Of a DNA stretch of 64,000 nucleotides, positions 42,002 through 51,085 are shown piece by piece. Both the position numbers and the translations under genes were made by a program. Origin of the DNA: Christiangramia gaetbulicola (GTDB lineage: Bacteria > Bacteroidota > Bacteroidia > Flavobacteriales > Flavobacteriaceae); the NCBI RefSeq assembly GCF_003054225.1, contig NZ_QBKQ01000003.1, positions 496,001 to 560,000 of the forward strand, read 5' to 3'. Below the pieces are notes generated by a model. The model was not told where the DNA came from. It worked only from the letters and a program-made list of their open reading frames with translations, and searched no databases. How positions within the stretch are numbered: position 1 is the stretch's first letter; each line of letters starts with the position of its first letter.

Positions 42002-43132
42002 TCATTTATTTATCACCCCATATTTCTTTAAGATCGGCAAAACCTGATCTTTTGGTAAAGCTTTTATTGTTCTTCCCTTGTATCCAGTCATGGTTTCGGC
42101 CATAAAGAGGGAGTTTAAGATCGCCTCTTCGGTTGCCTCGATAGCTCCCATAAAAATAGGAGACATCAGGTCGTTGGGAACAACTTCCATTTGCAAAAGA
42201 TTTGATTCAATTTTATAGGGAATTCTGTTGGATTCGTAAGTAGAAAAAGCGATCACATAGTCTCCGCTGCCATTAGAGGCGATACCTCCGGTTTTTCCCA
42301 GCCCTAACACGGCCCTTTTGGCAAGTCTTTTTAAATTTCTGCTGTCCAGAGGCGCATCTGTAGCTACCACGATCATACAGGATCCGTCTGCGCTATCCAG
42401 GATCCGGTCCCTGAAACTGAACTGTTGCAATTCTTCTCCAACCGGAGCTCCATCAATTTGCAGGTTTCCGCCGAAATTAGTTTGTACCAGTACTCCAATG
42501 GTATAACCGCCCAGACTTTCCGGTAATTTTCTTGACGAAGTTCCTATTCCTCCCTTGAATCCAAAACATATGGTTCCCGTTCCCGCACCAACATTGCCCT
42601 CTTCAACCTCAAGATCTGCATTTTCGATGGCAGAATTCACATCATCTATCTGTACGTGCTGACCTCTAATATCGTTCAGGTAACCGTCGTTAGTTTCGCC
42701 AACTATCGCATTTATAGACCTAACCTCTTCATTTCCCTGTTGCTTCAGGCTGTATTTTATCACTGCATTTATTCCTGTTGCTACGTTCAAAGTGTTGGTT
42801 AGAATTATAGGAGTTTCAATATTACCAAGTTCTTCAATTTGAGTACTGCCGGTAAGCTTTCCGAAGCCATTGCCAATAAAGACAGCTGCAGGAACCTTTT
42901 CCTGGAAGATATTACCATTGTGAGGAATAATAGCTGTAACACCAGTTCGAATAGAATCGCCTTTTACTAGGGTAGTGTGGCCAACTTTTACTCCCAGAAC
43001 ATCGGTAATAGAGTTTTGCTTTCCCGGCGCTAAAACCCCAGGTTTAATCCCAAGGTCACGAGCCCTTGTCTGGGCATCGGAATTTTTTATCGAAATAAAA
43101 GTGAAAAATAGGAGTAAAAGAAAGTTTCTCAT
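42002..43132 (-). CDS. Exported P1 family (DmpA-type) aminopeptidase
   Basis: A 376-residue secreted Ntn-type hydrolase. The signal peptide is MRNFLLLLFFTFISIKNSDA. The mature domain includes ITDVLGVKVGHTTLV, NTLNVATGINAVI, VGETNDGYLNDI and EEGNVGAGTGTICFGFKGGIGTSSR (landmarks), where family members self-cleave in front of the nucleophile around GTSS (197-200). DmpA relatives remove N-terminal D- or beta-amino acids. The start at 43132 fits the signal peptide; a longer in-frame start adds ten residues that spoil it. It is convergent with the aminotransferase, one nucleotide apart. Confidence 0.88.
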   Translation of the reverse strand: MRNFLLLLFFTFISIKNSDAQTRARDLGIKPGVLAPGKQNSITDVLGVKVGHTTLVKGDSIRTGVTAIIPHNGNIFQEKVPAAVFIGNGFGKLTGSTQIEELGNIETPIILTNTLNVATGINAVIKYSLKQQGNEEVRSINAIVGETNDGYLNDIRGQHVQIDDVNSAIENADLEVEEGNVGAGTGTICFGFKGGIGTSSRKLPESLGGYTIGVLVQTNFGGNLQIDGAPVGEELQQFSFRDRILDSADGSCMIVVATDAPLDSRNLKRLAKRAVLGLGKTGGIASNGSGDYVIAFSTYESNRIPYKIESNLLQMEVVPNDLMSPIFMGAIEATEEAILNSLFMAETMTGYKGRTIKALPKDQVLPILKKYGVINK

Positions 43133-43211
43133 CAGGTCATATTTTAGATTCTGAAGATACAAAACCGGGCCTTTCTTTCCAGAAGACTTTAAGTCTTAAG
43201 TCCTAAGCTTC

Positions 43212-43240
43212 TTGAAATCTATTTTTAGATTGTATCTTTG
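43212..43240 (+). promoter_or_regulatory. Promoter of rimO
   Basis: TTG (43212-43214), 18-nt spacer, TATCTTTG (43233-43240), followed by CACCCGC. A small hairpin ATTCC-TTC-GGAAT lies in the 52-nt leader. Confidence 0.75.
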
Positions 43241-43295
43241 CACCCGCTTTGGACATTCCTTCGGAATTGATCAGGGCTAAAAAGTATATAATTTT

Positions 43296-44648
43296 ATGAG
43301 GACGAAGTCACTAAAAAAGAACAGGATCAACGTGGTAACCCTTGGTTGTAGTAAGAATGTTTACGATTCCGAGGTTTTGATGGGTCAGCTAAAGGCCAAT
43401 GATAAAGACGTTGTACATGAAGAGGACGGGAATATTGTAGTGATAAATACCTGCGGATTTATAGATAATGCCAAGGAGCAATCTGTAAATACCATTCTTG
43501 AATTCGTTGAAAAAAAGCAACAGGGTGATGTAGACAAGGTTTTTGTGACCGGTTGTTTGAGCGAACGATATAAGCCAGACCTGCAAAAGGAAATCCCAGA
43601 TGTAGACCAGTATTTTGGTACTACAGAATTACCCGGGCTACTTGCGGCCCTGGAAGCAGATTACAAGCATGAACTTATAGGGGAGCGTATGACCACGACT
43701 CCTAAGAATTACGCTTATTTAAAGATCGCTGAAGGTTGTGACCGTCCCTGTTCATTTTGTGCGATCCCGTTAATGCGTGGAGGGCATAAATCTACGCCTA
43801 TCGAAAACCTGGTAACCGAAGCTGAAAAACTTGCCGCTAATGGGGTAAAAGAATTGATTTTGATCGCTCAGGACCTTACCTATTACGGTCTTGATCTCTA
43901 TAAAAAACGTAATCTGGCCGAATTACTTGAAAACCTGGTAAAGGTTGAAGGTATAGAATGGATAAGATTGCATTACGCGTTTCCAACCGGTTTCCCGATG
44001 GATGTTCTGGAAGTGATGAAACGCGAACCTAAGGTTTGTAATTACCTGGATATCCCGCTTCAGCATATTTCAGATGACCTTTTGAAGTCTATGCGTCGTG
44101 GAACCACTCATGAAAAAACTACCAAGCTTCTGAAGGAATTCAGGAAAACAGTTCCAGAAATGGCTATTAGAACAACACTTATTGTTGGTTATCCGGGAGA
44201 AACTGAAGAACATTTTCAGGAATTAAAAGAATGGGTTAAGGAGATGCGTTTTGAGCGTCTTGGTTGTTTTACCTATTCTCATGAGGAGAACACCCACGCT
44301 TATAATCTTGAGGACAATGTGCCACAGGAAGTAAAACAGGAAAGAGCAAACGAAATTATGGAAATTCAGTCTCAGATCTCCTGGGAGCTGAATCAGCAGA
44401 AAATAGGGGAGACCTTTAAAGTGGTGATCGATAGAAAAGAAGGTAATTACTTTGTTGGGCGTACTGAATTTGATTCTCCAGATGTGGATAACGAGGTGCT
44501 GATCGATGCTACTTCGGTATATCTAAAGACCGGTGACTACTACGAGGTAAAGATTACTGATGCTGCAGATTTCGATCTTTATGGAGAGGCTTTAAATGTT
44601 ACTTCTGAAAAACCTAAACGTAAAGAAATAAAAGTAAGAACTGAATAA
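43296..44648 (+). CDS. rimO: Ribosomal protein S12 methylthiotransferase RimO
   Basis: RimO methylthiolates an aspartate of ribosomal protein S12, using radical SAM chemistry and two 4Fe-4S clusters. The 450-residue protein has the N-terminal UPF0004 cysteines Cys18, Cys52 and Cys86, the radical SAM motif CDRPCSFC (Cys147, 151, 154), and a C-terminal TRAM domain (about 380-440). LNQQKIGETFKVVIDRKEG begins that domain. It is distinguished from tRNA-modifying MiaB by CSFCAIPLMRG. Ends at a bidirectional terminator. Confidence 0.95.
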   Translation: MRTKSLKKNRINVVTLGCSKNVYDSEVLMGQLKANDKDVVHEEDGNIVVINTCGFIDNAKEQSVNTILEFVEKKQQGDVDKVFVTGCLSERYKPDLQKEIPDVDQYFGTTELPGLLAALEADYKHELIGERMTTTPKNYAYLKIAEGCDRPCSFCAIPLMRGGHKSTPIENLVTEAEKLAANGVKELILIAQDLTYYGLDLYKKRNLAELLENLVKVEGIEWIRLHYAFPTGFPMDVLEVMKREPKVCNYLDIPLQHISDDLLKSMRRGTTHEKTTKLLKEFRKTVPEMAIRTTLIVGYPGETEEHFQELKEWVKEMRFERLGCFTYSHEENTHAYNLEDNVPQEVKQERANEIMEIQSQISWELNQQKIGETFKVVIDRKEGNYFVGRTEFDSPDVDNEVLIDATSVYLKTGDYYEVKITDAADFDLYGEALNVTSEKPKRKEIKVRTE

Positions 44649-44670
44649 AACTATTCAGTATTGGAATTAA

Positions 44671-44704
44671 AAAAGGCGGGAAATAGATTTCCCGCCTTTT
44701 TTAT
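44671..44704. terminator. Bidirectional terminator (rimO / M16 peptidase)
   Basis: AAAAGGCGGGAAA / TTTCCCGCCTTTT with a 4-nt TAGA loop, A run on the left and T run on the right, between convergent stops at 44648 and 44720. Confidence 0.92.
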
Positions 44705-44719
44705 TTTTGTTACGCTTTC

Positions 44720-47548
44720 TTAATTATTCGAATTGTCATCATTCAAAAGTATCGGCTTTCCGTAGCCGAGATCTTCCAGTTTATCCATCTGGGTTTCGGC
44801 ATCACCAACGATCAGGTAATACATACGGTCAGGATCTACATATTTTTTTGCTAAATCCTGTATATCCAGAACGCCTATTTCCTCTACTTTTTGTTCACGC
44901 TCCTTGATGTAATCATAGTCATATCCATAATCGCTTATCTCGCGGAGCATATTTAATTTTGCACCAAGGGTTTCAAACCTTCTGGCGTTGCTCTTTATCA
45001 TATAACTTTTGGTCACCTCAAGATCCTCCTGATCAAAGGTCGTAGCATAATCTTTCACTATATCTCTTACCAGTTCTGCAGCTTCATAGGTAATATTACT
45101 TCTCACCCCGCTGGTGATCATAAAAGGGCCTATATAAGACCTGTCTGTAAACCTGGATCGTATCCCGTAAGTGTAACCTTTTCCTTCTCTTAGTTCCTGG
45201 GTAAGTCTTGAAGCGAAGCTACCACCACCTAAACGGTAGTTCATTACTTCTGCCGGGTAGAAATCTTCATTTTTTGCAGACAGTGAGGGCGCTCCAAAAG
45301 CAAAGACAGATTGTTTCGCTCCCGGTACATCATAAAAATATACCCTGGATTTCTTCGGAAGTTCAAATTCCGGGATCTCGGGGAAGGCAACATTTTTTGG
45401 AGCCCAGCTAGCTGAAATAGCTTTTACTGAGTTTACCGCTTCAGATTTATCTACCGCACCCACGGCTAGAAAAGTCGTGGCCAATGGAGATAAGTTATCT
45501 TCATAATAATTCTTTAGATCCTCTATACTCAGACTTTTTACAGTTTCAGGAGTTCCCAGTTGATTGTAGGAAAGAATGCTGTTCTCGCCATAAACAAGTT
45601 TTTTAAACTCATTTTGTGCGATGGCATTTGGATCACCTTTTTCTTCCTGAAGTTCGCTTAAGGTTTGTTGTTTAAGCAATTCAAACTCTTTTTCATCCCA
45701 TCTTGGTTCCAGCAAGATCTCCTTAACCAGGACCATGGTTTCTGCATAATTTTTAGCCAAAGTATTCCCGGAAATAGTGATCTTTTCCTCACCGGCATTT
45801 ACATAGATCTCGGCACCCAGTAATTCGATGGCCTCTTCAAGTTCTGCCGGGGTTCTTTTAGCGGTTCCTTTGGTCATCATACTGGCGAGCATATTTGAAA
45901 CTCCTGCTTTATCTCTGCTTTCCAGTAACTGACCACCTTTCATTTCCAGGCTGAATCGTACTACCGGTACTTCGTTATTGGTAATTCCCATAACCTGCAT
46001 TCCCGATGGCATTCTTGCATCCCAGATCTCTGGAATATTCAACTCTGGTTTCCCATGATAGGGAGGTTCTATACTCCGGTCAAAACTCGAGGGAGTCTTC
46101 TTATAACTTACTTTTTGATTCGGGTCGAAATCTTCTTCTGCACCTTCCATGATCTTTTCTTCAACGACTTCAGCTTTTTGAGAATTTGTGAGAGCCAGGT
46201 CTATTTCTCCTTTCGGAACAAAGCTTGTTGCAACGTAATTCTTGTCTTTTATGTATTTCTTGAATACCCGCATCACGTCTTCTGCGGTAACTGCCAGCAT
46301 TTTATCAACTTCCTTATTGATGAAGTTAGGATCTTTAGCGAAGATCTCATACTGGGCTAATTGAAACCCTTTCCCGAGAACACTGGATATAGAATTGTAG
46401 AAATTCGTTTCCAGTCCCGCTTTGATCCTTTTGAGGTCTTTCTGCGGAATCCCATTTTTTTCAAACTCAGAGAAAGTTTCCTCGATAGCCAATTCAACTG
46501 AATCTAGATCCTTACCGTCATAAGCTCTAACCTGAAGCATTAATTGCCCGGCCAGCTCAGAGGTATAATTGAACATGTCTACATCACTGCTAAGTTTTTC
46601 TTGTTCTACCAGTTTTTTATAAAGTGGTGCGTTCTTTCCTTCTGCCAAATAATTCGAAAGGATTTCCAGGGCGAAGGAGTCTTCGTGGTAAGAATAGACC
46701 GAAGGCCAGGCCAGGGTCAACTCAGGTAGTTTGGCAAAGTTGTCTTCATGATACAGGCTTTTAGATTCCTTAAGGCTCACTAATTGCTTATCCAGTTCCT
46801 GCACTTCCGGGCCACGTGGGATCTCATCAAAATATTTATGAACCCATTCACGCGCCTGTTCTTTATCAAAATTTCCCGAAATGGTTAAGATCACATTATT
46901 AGGTACATACCATTTATTATAAAAATCCTTTACGTCCTGCAAGGTAGCATTCTGCAGGTCTTCCAGGCTTCCAATTACCTGCCAGTGGTAAGGATGATCT
47001 TCAGGGTAAAGATTGCGGTCTACCACATAGAAAGTATGCCCATAAGGACGGTTATCCACTCCCTGGCGCTTTTCATTTTTAACTACCTGCTTTTCCTTTG
47101 CCAGCACTGGCTCGGTTACGGTATTAATGAAATAACCAAGTTTATCGGCTTCTGCCCAGATCATTTTTTCCAGGGCATCATTCGGTACGGTCTGGAAATA
47201 ATTGGTTCTGTCTCTACTGGTAGAACCGTTCGCGCCCGAACCTCCTATACGTGCACTTAATTTATCAAGTCCGCCCTTTCCGAGATTTTCAGACTCAAGG
47301 AATAAAAGATGCTCGAATAAATGCGCAAAACCTGTTCTTCCATCTTTTTCCCTGGCAGAACCTACGTGAGCCGTTAATGCCACGGCCACCACTGGATCTG
47401 AAGTGTCCTGATGTAGGATCACTTTTAAACCGTTCTCCAGGTTGAAAGTTTCAAAATCTACCGAGAAATTTTCTGTCTTTTCCTGACCGTAAGTAAGGCT
47501 TACGACTCCCAGGATAAAAATGATTAGTAATGATCTTTTTAATTTCAT
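44720..47548 (-). CDS. Exported M16 (pitrilysin/insulinase-type) metallopeptidase
   Basis: A 942-residue secreted double-module zinc peptidase. Signal peptide about 1-21 (LLIIFILGVVSLTYG). The inverted zinc motif HxxEH reads HLFEH (His76, Glu79, His80), with the third ligand Glu near 159 (QVVKNEKRQ). The second half has the M16 fold (WDEKEFELLKQQTLSELQEE, LREGKGYTYGIRSRF) without an HxxEH, as is normal. Large single-chain M16 proteases degrade peptides in the periplasm. It is 15 nt downstream of the M14 gene (same strand). Confidence 0.92.
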   Translation of the reverse strand: MKLKRSLLIIFILGVVSLTYGQEKTENFSVDFETFNLENGLKVILHQDTSDPVVAVALTAHVGSAREKDGRTGFAHLFEHLLFLESENLGKGGLDKLSARIGGSGANGSTSRDRTNYFQTVPNDALEKMIWAEADKLGYFINTVTEPVLAKEKQVVKNEKRQGVDNRPYGHTFYVVDRNLYPEDHPYHWQVIGSLEDLQNATLQDVKDFYNKWYVPNNVILTISGNFDKEQAREWVHKYFDEIPRGPEVQELDKQLVSLKESKSLYHEDNFAKLPELTLAWPSVYSYHEDSFALEILSNYLAEGKNAPLYKKLVEQEKLSSDVDMFNYTSELAGQLMLQVRAYDGKDLDSVELAIEETFSEFEKNGIPQKDLKRIKAGLETNFYNSISSVLGKGFQLAQYEIFAKDPNFINKEVDKMLAVTAEDVMRVFKKYIKDKNYVATSFVPKGEIDLALTNSQKAEVVEEKIMEGAEEDFDPNQKVSYKKTPSSFDRSIEPPYHGKPELNIPEIWDARMPSGMQVMGITNNEVPVVRFSLEMKGGQLLESRDKAGVSNMLASMMTKGTAKRTPAELEEAIELLGAEIYVNAGEEKITISGNTLAKNYAETMVLVKEILLEPRWDEKEFELLKQQTLSELQEEKGDPNAIAQNEFKKLVYGENSILSYNQLGTPETVKSLSIEDLKNYYEDNLSPLATTFLAVGAVDKSEAVNSVKAISASWAPKNVAFPEIPEFELPKKSRVYFYDVPGAKQSVFAFGAPSLSAKNEDFYPAEVMNYRLGGGSFASRLTQELREGKGYTYGIRSRFTDRSYIGPFMITSGVRSNITYEAAELVRDIVKDYATTFDQEDLEVTKSYMIKSNARRFETLGAKLNMLREISDYGYDYDYIKEREQKVEEIGVLDIQDLAKKYVDPDRMYYLIVGDAETQMDKLEDLGYGKPILLNDDNSNN

Positions 47549-47563
47549 TTTATGATGTCTTTT

Positions 47564-50053
47564 TTAATAGTCGTATCCGGTATTGTTGGTAAAGAAGAGG
47601 GCATTAGCAAAGAAAAGCTTTCCGTTTTGCCAGAATGCACGGAATAAAGGATTGTCTACCATATAAATGATACTTCCTTCACCCATTTTTACTTCTCCAA
47701 ATACCAGTGAATTATCTAAATTTTTAACCGCATCGTTCCCGGCAAATCCTGAAACCACTTCAGGATCCTCAATATAGGAAACATTGTAGCCGTCGCTTAA
47801 AAGTGCATAACTGTCGCTGCTTAATTTAAGACTGAAATATTCGTCATCATATCCAAAGGCAAGTGGATGGGTATTATCAAGTTTAGTTCTTATGATACTA
47901 CCGGTGATAAGGTTTTTGATGCTCTCGCGTTCTCTTTTCGCATAAGGGATAAGATTAGCATCGGTAGCTGTAGAATCTTTTTCTGTTTTCTTATTTTCGG
48001 AGATCCCGAAACCTTCTTTTTCGTTAAAGCTGCCCACGGCATTTCCAATTGCGATCAATTTTCCACCATTACTGACCCAGGAGGAGATCTTATCGAATGT
48101 TTTTTCATCCAAAAAATCGCTGTACCAGCCTTCAGGCATTATAAGTACATCGAGGTCATTCAGGTCAACTCTGTCAAAATATTCAGTATTTATAGGTGTT
48201 ACAGGGTAATTAAGATCCTGCTCGAAAAAATACCAGATCTCACCATAGTTCAAGGAAGAAACTTCATTTCCTTTTAATAAACCTATTTTTTGTTCATTGA
48301 TGATCTTGATATCTGGAGATCCAAAATCTGGACCGTTTTCGGCAAAACTGGTTTCGGTAGTTAATAACTGGCGCTCGTGAGCATCGGCGGTTTCAATCAC
48401 CTTTGCATCAAAATTTTCCAGTTTCCTATTATCGCTTTTGGTAATGATAAGACTTCCCGGAGCGAATTTCTGTCCGTTGCTTTCAAATGGCACTTCGCTA
48501 AACCTAACTTTGATACCATTCTTAATAAGATCTGCCAGGAACTGCGCATCCTGCATGCTGTTCCACTTTGTGATATAGCCAGCCCCGTTTTCATTTGCTG
48601 TATTTTGAATAGTATTAGAACTGGTTCTATTTGATCCTGAAATTTTTCTGCTGCTGGCCACGGCATCCAGACCATAGGCATAAGGAAGACTCCAGGCAGT
48701 AATATCATAAGTAAGCGAATCCTGTAATTTGGTTTTAGGTTCGAATAAGACCTTTACCATTTTACCTTTCGGTTGATCTGTAGACACGATAAGGGTGTTC
48801 TCATCACTACTCAAACTTCCATTATCGTTCTCTTTATAACTATAACCGACTACTTTACCGGAATTGGCATAAGAATATTCAATTTCATGTCTATCCAGCA
48901 ATTGCTTTAATGACTCTAATTTGTCCTTACTGCCATTTAGCGCATAACTTTTATATTCAAAATCCTCATCGCTGAAGTAATTCTGAAACTCTTTGTTCAA
49001 TTCTGAAGCGTTCTTTGAAGCTACTTCAACGGTTGAAAGTCCGGTGGTGTAATGATGCTCGAGGCGATCTTTTAAGGTTAATATATAACCTTCGTCTGTT
49101 TTAATTCCCAGGCCTGCTCTTCCATGACCCGCCTGCTCATAGGTCATCCCGATTGCTCCCATATAAGTTGGATAAGTATCGCCGTAGCTGGGGTAGAGAA
49201 GGTCGAAGCGTTCCCCGGTGAAATATAACCAGCCCTCTTTATCAAAATATCTTGCGTGATTTTTCCCAATCCTGGTCTGGAAATCTCTCTGAAAAGGGGT
49301 GATCACCTCGTGAAATGGTTCAGCTGCGGGAGCAAAATAATAAGGCTCATTGATGCCCTGTTCATGGAAATCTACATGAATATGTGGCAACCATTGGTTG
49401 TAAACTTTTAATCGTTCCTGGGTCTCTATTTGCGTAGCCCAGGCCCAGTCACGGTTAAGGTCAAAAAGATAATGGTTTGGTCTTCCACCAGGCCAGGGTT
49501 CATGATGTTCAGATGCTTCCTGGGAAACGTTATAAGGTTCGGTTTTTACCTGATTGTACCAATTGGCGTAGCGATCTCTTCCATCTGGATTTACACAGGG
49601 ATCCATGATGACCACAGTATTCTCAAGCCAGTCTTTTTTTTCCGTAACTAGGTTGTATAAAGTTTTCATGGCAGCTTCTGTGCTGGATGCTTCATTCCCG
49701 TGCACATTGTAGCTCAGCCAGACCACAGCAATTTCTGAATCTTTTTCACTGGTCTTATCATCGGTACTATTGAGATGGTTTTTCCTGATATTTTCAAGAT
49801 TAGAAATATTCGCTTCAGAAGAAATTACGGCATAGGTGAGGGGCCGGCGCTCATTGGTTTTTCCGTAGGTATTATATTCGACCATCGGAGAATTTTCTGC
49901 GATATGTTCAAAATAATTTACCACATCGGCATGACGGGAAAACTGACTTCCAAGTTCGTATCCAAGAAAATCTGAAGGGGATTTTAATTCCTGTGCGGTT
50001 AAAAATTGTCCTATAAAAAGAAAAACGCTTATAAAAGCATACTGATATTTCAT
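47564..50053 (-). CDS. Exported M14 zinc carboxypeptidase-like protein
   Basis: An 829-residue secreted protein. The signal peptide is about 1-20. The zinc carboxypeptidase domain has HGNE (His118, Glu121) in YNVHGNEASSTEAA and the third ligand in HIHVDFHEQG. The middle is beta-rich. The C-terminal part (about 610-760) resembles a class I glutamine amidotransferase-like fold (DLNDLDVLIMPEGWYSDF, GGKLIAIGNAVG), a combination common in Bacteroidota M14 peptidases. It would trim peptide C-termini outside the inner membrane. It precedes the M16 gene in a two-gene operon. Confidence 0.88.
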   Translation of the reverse strand: MKYQYAFISVFLFIGQFLTAQELKSPSDFLGYELGSQFSRHADVVNYFEHIAENSPMVEYNTYGKTNERRPLTYAVISSEANISNLENIRKNHLNSTDDKTSEKDSEIAVVWLSYNVHGNEASSTEAAMKTLYNLVTEKKDWLENTVVIMDPCVNPDGRDRYANWYNQVKTEPYNVSQEASEHHEPWPGGRPNHYLFDLNRDWAWATQIETQERLKVYNQWLPHIHVDFHEQGINEPYYFAPAAEPFHEVITPFQRDFQTRIGKNHARYFDKEGWLYFTGERFDLLYPSYGDTYPTYMGAIGMTYEQAGHGRAGLGIKTDEGYILTLKDRLEHHYTTGLSTVEVASKNASELNKEFQNYFSDEDFEYKSYALNGSKDKLESLKQLLDRHEIEYSYANSGKVVGYSYKENDNGSLSSDENTLIVSTDQPKGKMVKVLFEPKTKLQDSLTYDITAWSLPYAYGLDAVASSRKISGSNRTSSNTIQNTANENGAGYITKWNSMQDAQFLADLIKNGIKVRFSEVPFESNGQKFAPGSLIITKSDNRKLENFDAKVIETADAHERQLLTTETSFAENGPDFGSPDIKIINEQKIGLLKGNEVSSLNYGEIWYFFEQDLNYPVTPINTEYFDRVDLNDLDVLIMPEGWYSDFLDEKTFDKISSWVSNGGKLIAIGNAVGSFNEKEGFGISENKKTEKDSTATDANLIPYAKRERESIKNLITGSIIRTKLDNTHPLAFGYDDEYFSLKLSSDSYALLSDGYNVSYIEDPEVVSGFAGNDAVKNLDNSLVFGEVKMGEGSIIYMVDNPLFRAFWQNGKLFFANALFFTNNTGYDY

Positions 50054-50150
50054 TCAATTCAGGGTTTGTGAATAATATCAGTAAATATAAAGCCTGTTTA
50101 TAATATAAGAATATTGAATGCTGAAAAATTCTGCTGTTCCAGGAGTTTAT

Positions 50151-50945
50151 TTAGTTCCAGACATCATTTTGCAGCCATGTTGCGGCATTCTTCAAATATT
50201 GCACATAATTACAGGGTTCATTATGGGTAAGTCCGGGAGCCACTTCCAAAGATACATCGCTGCCAACGCTTTGGGTAGCTTCCACCCATTCCTGGGTTTC
50301 TTCCAAAGGGAATAATTCATCCAGTTCACCGTGAATAACATACATGGGAATATTCATTCTTCTCGGATTGCCCTGAGTATTATAGGTGTTATAGGAACTG
50401 GCCATGGGGATAGCCGCGCTTAAAAGATCTGGCTGGGTCTCACCATAGAACCAAGCCCCGTTACCTCCATTGCTATAGCCGTTCACCACGATTTTAGAAT
50501 CATCTACGGGTAAATAGTCCTTAGCAAGGTCAATAAGGCTTAGTACGAGATCCTGATTGGCAAATTGAAGCCAGTCCATAGTTCCGCCATTAGGGCTGAT
50601 AATTATAGGGTTTATAGCTTCAAAACCGGGTTCAGCATAACAGGCAGTTGTTTTATGTGCATCCGGGCTTCCACCAGCGGCACCATGCAAGGTCATTACT
50701 AGGGGTCTTGGATTCGAAGAAAGGTCTCCTTCCGGAATTATCACTCTAAAAAACCACTCTCCACCAAAGGTATTTACTAGGGAAACATCATTAATTCCCG
50801 GTTGAAAATCCAGTTCCTGAAAATCTGCCTGCACATCTGCATAGGTCCTTTGCTCTGGCGGCGGATTGGAATCATCTGAGGAACTACATGATAAGAAAAC
50901 GGCTACTGAAAATATTAATACGATCTTAAGAATATTAGAATTCAT
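50151..50945 (-). CDS. Lipoprotein alpha/beta-hydrolase (PHB-depolymerase/esterase type)
   Basis: A 264-residue lipoprotein with lipobox VAVFLSC and a serine-rich acidic tether (SSSDDSNPPPEQ). The hydrolase core shows LVMTLHGAAGG (oxyanion loop), the nucleophile GYSNGG, VIHGELDELFP (acid) and GLTHNE (His). The pattern fits extracellular polyester or acetyl-xylan/feruloyl esterases of the LpqC type. The substrate is unknown. It lies 97 nt upstream of the M14 gene on the same strand, with no terminator seen between them. Confidence 0.82.
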   Translation of the reverse strand: MNSNILKIVLIFSVAVFLSCSSSDDSNPPPEQRTYADVQADFQELDFQPGINDVSLVNTFGGEWFFRVIIPEGDLSSNPRPLVMTLHGAAGGSPDAHKTTACYAEPGFEAINPIIISPNGGTMDWLQFANQDLVLSLIDLAKDYLPVDDSKIVVNGYSNGGNGAWFYGETQPDLLSAAIPMASSYNTYNTQGNPRRMNIPMYVIHGELDELFPLEETQEWVEATQSVGSDVSLEVAPGLTHNEPCNYVQYLKNAATWLQNDVWN

Positions 50946-51085
50946 AATTCTGAAATTTAGCCTTAGAAAGTTATTAATTAAATACTTGGCTATTTTTCCG
51001 GTATTGTTAATAATTTCTTAAAAAAACAGACTTTTAGATAAGAATCCAAAACACCGTATATTTACGCCAAACATCATACGATACA

